NCBI GenBank assembly: GCA_025617745.1
Contig: CM046856.1
Location: 31,428,208-31,492,207, forward strand
Source: Heliocidaris erythrogramma
Taxonomy: Eukaryota > Echinodermata > Echinoidea > Camarodonta > Echinometridae
DNA: 64,000 bases
Direction of reading: 5' to 3'
Of this stretch, positions 58,614 to 64,000 are shown piece by piece. The notes below the pieces were generated by a model, which worked only from the letters and a program-made list of their open reading frames with translations, was not told where the DNA came from and made no database searches. The stretch's first letter is position 1. The number at the start of each line of letters is the position of its first letter. The position numbers were made by a program, and so were the translations under genes.

Positions 58614-58859
58614 ACCCCATTACATTATACCTACCAGTCAGTTGTGGCTATCACAGTGCCCCGGGGCCCGCGCCGGCATTATGTTTGGTCAATCTGACTA
58701 GACAGCAAGCTAAGCAACACTGCAGCATAATGTATTAGCTGCTTGTCTGAAGAAGAAAAAAATCTCAAGTCTCTAGATGATAAAACAAACGTCGAGAACT
58801 AGGTTTGAGTGTGCATGCTAGAATGTGAAACTAACATTCCATCAATGCCAGACACTGAG

Positions 58860-60640
58860 GTAATGGAAGAAGGGGTGGTCAAGTTGCATTAAAGAACTTA
58901 GCCAACACAAAGAGGCAGGTCCAGACGAAATATCTCCCTTGGTCCTCCAAAAAAACAGCTGAAGAAATTGGGCCCGCACCAGGGGCGGATACAGGATTTT
59001 CAGAAAGGGGGGGGGGCGCATTTCAGAAAGGGGGCGCACACTGAGAAACCCTCCGTTTGACAAAGCCAAACGGCCATCTAGGGGGTCCGGGGGCATACTT
59101 TGTCAGACAAAACGGGGGGGGGGGGGCGCACGCCCCTTGCGCCACCCCCTGGATCCGCGCTTGCGCACTAACCATTGTCTTTCAACTATCACTTGAAACT
59201 GAGGATTGGTTGTGTGCAAATATAACACCTATTTTTAAGAAGGGTGATAAAACGCAACCAGCAAATTATCGCTCAGTAAATCTCACCTCAGTCTGTAGTA
59301 AAATAATGGAACACATTCTCTGTTCTAATGTAATGTCTCACTTGGATACACATAACATACTGTGTAGCCAACACCATGGGTTTCGCAAAAACCATTCTTG
59401 TGAAACACAGTTGATTTCCACCGTACAAGATATTGCATATGAATTAGATCAGAAATATCAGGTAGACGTAATAATCATGGACTTTCAAAAGGCATTTGAT
59501 AAAGTGCCCCATAAAAGACTACTACTCAAACTCTGGCGCTATGGCATTAGGGGGAAGATTCATAGATGGATAAAAGGATTCTTGATAAATCGTAAACAGC
59601 GGGTAGTTATAGAGGGTGAATGCTCTGATTGGGTCACAGTAGATTCTAGTGTACCGCAAGCTAGGGACGGTCTCGGGCCCGATAGATTTTTAACTCTTCA
59701 CAAACGAGCTCCCTGATGGCCTTGAATCAAGCTGCCGTCTATTTGCAGACGACTGCATTCTGTACACACCAGTATCAGGCCACAAAGATGCCGAAAGGTT
59801 ACAAAGAGACCTAGATAGATTTTCATCTTGGCAAAATAAGTGGCAGATGGACTTTAATGTCCAAAAGTGTTATGTTCTTCGTATCACTCATGCCAGAAAA
59901 ACGCACAAATATGATTATACCTTGAACAACACTGCATTACCAGAAACTAATTCCCATACTTACCTGGGAGTCGACATAAGCAAAGATCTAACATGGAATA
60001 CTCATGTTGATAGAGTTTGCGCAAAGGCAAACAGAACACTAGGTTTCCTTAGAAGGAATTTACATTCATGTCCACCTCATGTAAAGGAATCGTCTCATAA
60101 GACACTTGTGAGACCCATATACTGGATTATTGTTCATCCGTATGGGATCCACACACTCAAACGCTTATTAACAAATTAGAAATAATAAAAAATAGTGCTG
60201 TTCGTTTCATAACAGGAGACTACAGGTTGAGAAGCAGTGTAACAGAAATGAAAAAGAAACTTAAAATCGAAGCCTTACAACAAAGGCGAAAAACAAACCG
60301 CCTATCAATCTTTCAACAGGCAGTTGTGGGTCACCTCGCCGTGCCATGCAGTGCAGTCTATCCTGCGCCCGGTCCAAAGGAATATGAGAAAAACTTCGGT
60401 AAATAGTTATATTCCAATCGTTACTAACAAAAATTGTTATAAATATTCTTTCATACCCCGTTCAATTACTGACTGTACTGTAAAAACAATCCTCGACAGA
60501 CACAAATTCAAGGAATCCGTACAAAAACACCTCTCAAATTAAGCAAAATTAAACCCTCTCTCATCATAGCCTTTATACCATCTGCGCACCCTACCCCTGC
60601 CCGTTTTACCCCTTTTAGGGGTGTTGGGCAGTATCACCAT
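58860..60640 (+). pseudogene. Non-LTR retrotransposon, reverse transcriptase ORF, broken
   Basis: A LINE reverse transcriptase of jockey/CR1-like type. It shows KEAGPDEISPLVLQK (58,890), then TPIFKKGDK (59,228), NYRSVNLTSVCSK, the first catalytic stretch DFQKAFDKVPH (59,479), the FADD box (59,742-59,753), and the later NSHTYLGVDISKDLTWNTHV and RTLGFLRRNLHSCPPHVKES. Frameshifts near 58,950, between 59,660 and 59,720, and near 60,110, and the MITE at 58,980, break it. No endonuclease domain is seen, so it is 5'-truncated. The 3' untranslated end runs to about 60,640. Confidence 0.9.
58980..59163. mobile_element. 184-bp MITE nested in the LINE, CGCAC duplication
   Basis: It starts CAGGGGCGGATACAGG and ends GGATCCGCGCTTG. 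It is flanked by CGCAC at 58,975-58,979 and 59,164-59,168. Leaving out the element and one CGCAC puts GPA directly before LTIVFQL in the reverse transcriptase frame, which confirms insertion into an existing LINE copy. Confidence 0.93.
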
Positions 60641-60644
60641 CAAA

Positions 60645-62220
60645 ATCAAAACTAGCTGCGCTGAGCTAGCTGCATGCATGATATGCCAGCCGGCCCGCGC
60701 CGGTGCATGCACGACTCGACGACTGTTGCACTATCCCGACAGCTAGCTAAAAGCTGGTATATCTTTGGCGCCTAGCGCCTGTAAGTGGACGAAGTGTGGG
60801 CAATGGGCATGAAACATACGAAACACGAACGTATTACCAATGTCTCACAACGAACGCATGAGGACGCGACACCAAATATTGTTTGAAACGTAGATCTGCC
60901 GTTATTTAAGCCAGAATTTTGATTTCAAAACCACATTTATTTCCTCTTTTTTTAAATAGTAAATCAGCTCCAATTTCTATCTTACTTTCACATGTCACTA
61001 ATTATACTTCTAACATTAGGATTATATATCATTGAACCACTTTTACGATGAATTTGTCAAATTTTGCAAAGCTACCAAATACCTTTAAGTACACAATACA
61101 AATAATTGCCTCCTTAATTGTGTAATTTTCCAGCTCTGTGCCTCCTCTTTTACAATATGGTGGCGTTCGCGTCAACGCGACGCGACGCTACCCACCCTTT
61201 CCGAACAAGCCCCTTACTTCTTTCCTAAGCCTTTAGAGTATAAGCTTGGATATCTCCTCATTTCACATTCATCAAGTTCCCCTTTTACGGACGTAATAAA
61301 TGCACACAGCATAATTGTAAGAAATTTAAAAAGCTTGCCTCGAAGACAGATGAGATGATTCTCGAATGTTATAGGGTAAATGGTGCTATAAGAGGTCTCA
61401 CTATAAAATGAAATGACGATCGTCTCATTTTGTCCACTTTTTTAAAAATTACATCTTTATACAATATACCCACATGGATTGGATGGCCCTTTCAAGAAAT
61501 TAAACAATTTTGAGGGGCTTCACTAGACCGTGTTGATGGAGGATGTCTGACCAAAGTTTCTGTCGACAATTTCTGTTTTTAGATATTCAAACAAAGCACA
61601 CACCCACCCACCCACACACACACACACCCAAACACAGAGATTTCAGGAGTTCTAAATTTGCTGACAAAAAGGAAAAGAACATCGTAGTTATGGTAAAAGT
61701 CCAACAACAAAGTAAAATCATAATTTCATGCAAACAACGTTCGTGTTCTCAAATGGACTGGTATTACAACAAATACTAACCTGTGCAAGATTGTGGTCAT
61801 CATGTAAAATGGATTCCACAGTATCTAATTTCATGCCTCACTCTGAAAGTAATCCTTTGTGAGCCGATATTGAATGTGCCACTTCAGCAGCTAAAATATA
61901 AATATTCGATATTACGATTTCTTTTGATGAGATCTATCTATATAAAAATGCATTTGTAAGATATTATTTAAGCATGTAATTCGATATGATTTATGCGAAA
62001 CTTGCTAGAAAACAAATTAGTATGTATGCTTTTATGAATGATATTTCAGACGTCCTGTTTATATCAATCTACACAATTTACACAGTTTTCGAAATTTACA
62101 CAAAACTAGCGAGAAAGCAAAAAAGCCTAATTTTATGCCTTCAGAGACATGAGAGATGCCCTGTTATTACGTCAAGTATGTTTGAAAACGACGAGGTATT
62201 TGGTCGGCTACCAATTTCAT
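60645..62220. other. No supported gene
   Basis: GC-rich palindromic words at 60,655-60,780 (AGCTAGCTGCATGCATG). A weak relative of the 10,318 MITE interior lies at 61,085-61,160. A (CA)n-like tract is at 61,600-61,630. A possible minus-strand exon boundary (GTTAGT) near 61,793 is not supported by a domain. Confidence 0.4.
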
Positions 62221-62250
62221 ACCTACAACAGATCTTTCCTTACAAACTTA

Positions 62251-62385
62251 CCTTGCTTCTGTTTTCTCATTAAACTTCCAAAAGCGGGATTGAACTGACA
62301 AAGTACATACTGGAAACACACTGAAGACCATATTGCAACCAGCAGTGACTTCTGCAACCATGTGCGCCATTTTTGGTTTAACGTG
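62251..62385 (-). other. Possible first exon of an unrecognised gene
   Basis: The minus strand has AAAAATGGCGCACATGG, a good start context, an open frame of 39 codons, and a GTAAGT donor (62,246-62,251). Another frame contains the hydrophobic stretch KSLLVAIWSSVCFQYVLC. No domain is recognised and no matching second exon was found. Confidence 0.2.
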
Positions 62386-62469
62386 AAAAGATCACAGGGA
62401 AAGCCCAAAAGACGATGGACGTGCTCTGAAAGAAGCTTCAACTTATATACATGCATATACTAATAGGTC

Positions 62470-63780
62470 TTCACAAATAACGTTGTTAACTATTTATTAC
62501 GTAATAGCCTCAAAGCCTTTACTTTTATCTATTACACAGATACACTGAGGCAAAAATGAATGATACGACTGTAATCACGTTTAACATGAATTAGTTCAGT
62601 TGAAGGGGACCAAACACACAAAAAAACATGTTTAGAATCTCAGTTTCAAATTTTGCTTCTCGAAAGAAAAATTGCAAGTTAAAATAATGACATTACACCC
62701 TGAACAAACGTAAAAACGACCTGTGAGTAGTCTAGTTGACGGATGTCGGATGCCTAAAACAAATAAATCATTTTCCGACAAAGTGAATAATGAGAAAATA
62801 AAATAGAGATGATAGAAACATGTCGGGACCTCAACAGATATTTTTTGGGATAAATTGCATAGATATTTATTTTATTTAAAGAAAATCTCGAAATAATTGC
62901 ATTCTTCACAGATAACTACATTAATCTAAGAACTGCAAAAACGCTTTATATAATTGAAAGACACCCTGTAAAATGCTTTTATACAATAGGGAAACATTCA
63001 CTCGGGTGAAGATCAATGTCGAATGTTGCCTTATATTCAAATTATTATCTTTTGAGCTTGAAATCTTGCTTATTCTTTATGATAATAATCATAAATAGAT
63101 GCCAGTTAGCGCATGTCATAAAGTTCGCTTAAGAGCAGGAACGCAAAAAGGGAGAAAAATGTAAAACCACTGAAGGTATTGACTTATACATCAAAATTGA
63201 TTCAATTCCAATTGGGCGAATTCTGGACAATGAGAAATAGTTTAACTCAGTAGGCATGGAGACATGTAGAATCGGAATTAGAGTTTTTATCATTATCATA
63301 TAGTGGGTGTGAAGTGGTGTACGATTTAAAACCAGAATATGGCATAATTCAATTTTCCCGTTCCATGAAATAGTCGTCTGTTGAATTACTATTGATCGTG
63401 ACTGGCCATTGAAATTAAAATATGTAATCAAAATGACCACTGAATTTGCAGTGTATTAACACAGAGCACTTGATATTTCATATTAATATTTGAAAGATAT
63501 CCTGGTAAATCCGTCATGTAAAAAATAAAAGGCCAACATTAAAAGAAATATTGTGTGTTTTTTGTTTGTGCCTGTATTTCAAATTTTGTCTCCATTGTTA
63601 TTTTACCCTTCTGACGGCTCGTAGTATATTTTCCAAGTTTAGCTACCTCCATAAATTACAATGAAAGATATTGATAAAGTAAAAATCCTTTTCATTTCCT
63701 CAGAATGGCTCTATATCTTTTTGTAAGCAGCTAATAAAATGAATAAAGTTAAAACAGGGAGTTGAGTCCCTTTAACCTAC
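62470..63780. other. AT-rich DNA, nothing recognised
   Basis: Short ORFs only; no repeat with clear ends. Confidence 0.45.
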
Positions 63781-63788
63781 CATTCAAT

Positions 63789-63945
63789 TTAAAGGGAAAT
63801 CCAACTTTAATGGCAAGTTAGTAAACGAAGAAGTTGACTGGGGAGGAATTTTTTTTAAATTTGTTAACAAATCTTTAGGCATTTTACTCCCAGTGTTAAA
63901 GATCGTATGCTCGATCTGTAATGAAAAACACAAGTCAGAAAAAAT
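63789..63945. mobile_element. TTAA MITE end, continues in part
   Basis: TTAAAGGGAAATCCAACTTT matches the left end of the element at 54,214. Homology fades after about 40 bp; the other end is not in the window. Confidence 0.6.
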
Positions 63946-64000
63946 TGGAACCAGCGGGATTCGAACCTGTCATCTACTGCTTGCCGGGCAGCGACTTAAC
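63946..64000 (-). repeat. tRNA-like SINE head cut by the window end
   Basis: The minus strand reads AGGTTCGAATCCCGCTGG, a B box and T-arm-like stretch, after an anticodon-arm-like CTGCCCGGCAAGCAG. The loop lacks the invariant T before an anticodon, so it is more likely a SINE than a tRNA gene. The D-arm side lies beyond the window. Confidence 0.55.

Noticed and set aside
1-64000. CRISPR array, bacterial operon or phage system
   Set aside because: Spliced exons, SINEs and LINEs show animal DNA; the repeats lack regular spacers.

Overview
The window is animal nuclear DNA, AT-rich and crowded with repeats. Exons are small and introns large, with GT/AG boundaries. tRNA-derived SINEs, LINE remnants, many inverted-repeat DNA transposons and long G or C homopolymers fill the rest. 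These traits, together with an LDLa/LRR 7TM receptor of the relaxin-receptor/GRL101 kind, suggest a marine invertebrate deuterostome, most likely an echinoderm such as a sea urchin. That assignment is inference. There are no bacterial operons, CRISPR arrays or rRNA genes.

The main gene lies on the minus strand from about 47.5 kb down to 11.76 kb. I pieced it together from splice sites and reading phase. In order it has signal-peptide-like first exons, a 47-nt exon, two CUB exons, one LDLa exon, an LRRNT exon, six single-LRR exons (five of 72 nt, one of 75 nt, all phase 2), and a final 1,054-nt exon with the LRR hinge and all seven helices. Every junction from the first exons onward keeps frame. 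The product would be a cell-surface receptor of roughly 730 residues: signal - CUB - LDLa - LRRNT - LRRx6 - 7TM.

The most unusual feature is at its 5' end. Six related copies of the signal-peptide first exon occur in two clusters of three (46.8-47.5 kb and 36.2-36.65 kb), separated by about 10 kb of mobile DNA. By sequence they fall into three types, in the order A-B-C then B'-C'-A', as if a three-exon block had been duplicated. Copies A, B, D and F keep the phase needed to join exon 2; C has lost one base and E has lost its donor. This suggests alternative first exons on one receptor body, or a decaying tandem duplication.

Other coding material: a compact two-exon gene at 16.53-16.98 kb (133 aa, acidic N-terminal domain like those at the front of Crypton/DUF3504-type proteins plus a Pro/Ser/Thr-rich tail); an acyltransferase-3 (NRF-6-like) exon with an internal stop at about 50.9-51.06 kb; LINE reverse-transcriptase remnants at 8.6-9.2 and 58.9-60.6 kb; a rearranged YRDD-type reverse transcriptase at 25.45-26.1 kb; and a RecQ-like helicase fragment inside an inverted-repeat element at 29.4-30.9 kb.

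Layout: 0-5.9 kb, large ~2.4-kb direct repeat with a flipped segment; 6-11.7 kb, LINE fragment and small repeats; 11.7-36 kb, receptor body with TEs in its introns; 36-47.5 kb, first-exon clusters split by a TE block; 47.5-58 kb, AT-rich DNA, a 560-bp tandem triplication, a segmental duplication and MITEs; 58-60.6 kb, LINE with a nested MITE; 60.6-64 kb, mostly featureless DNA ending in a TTAA element end and a SINE head.
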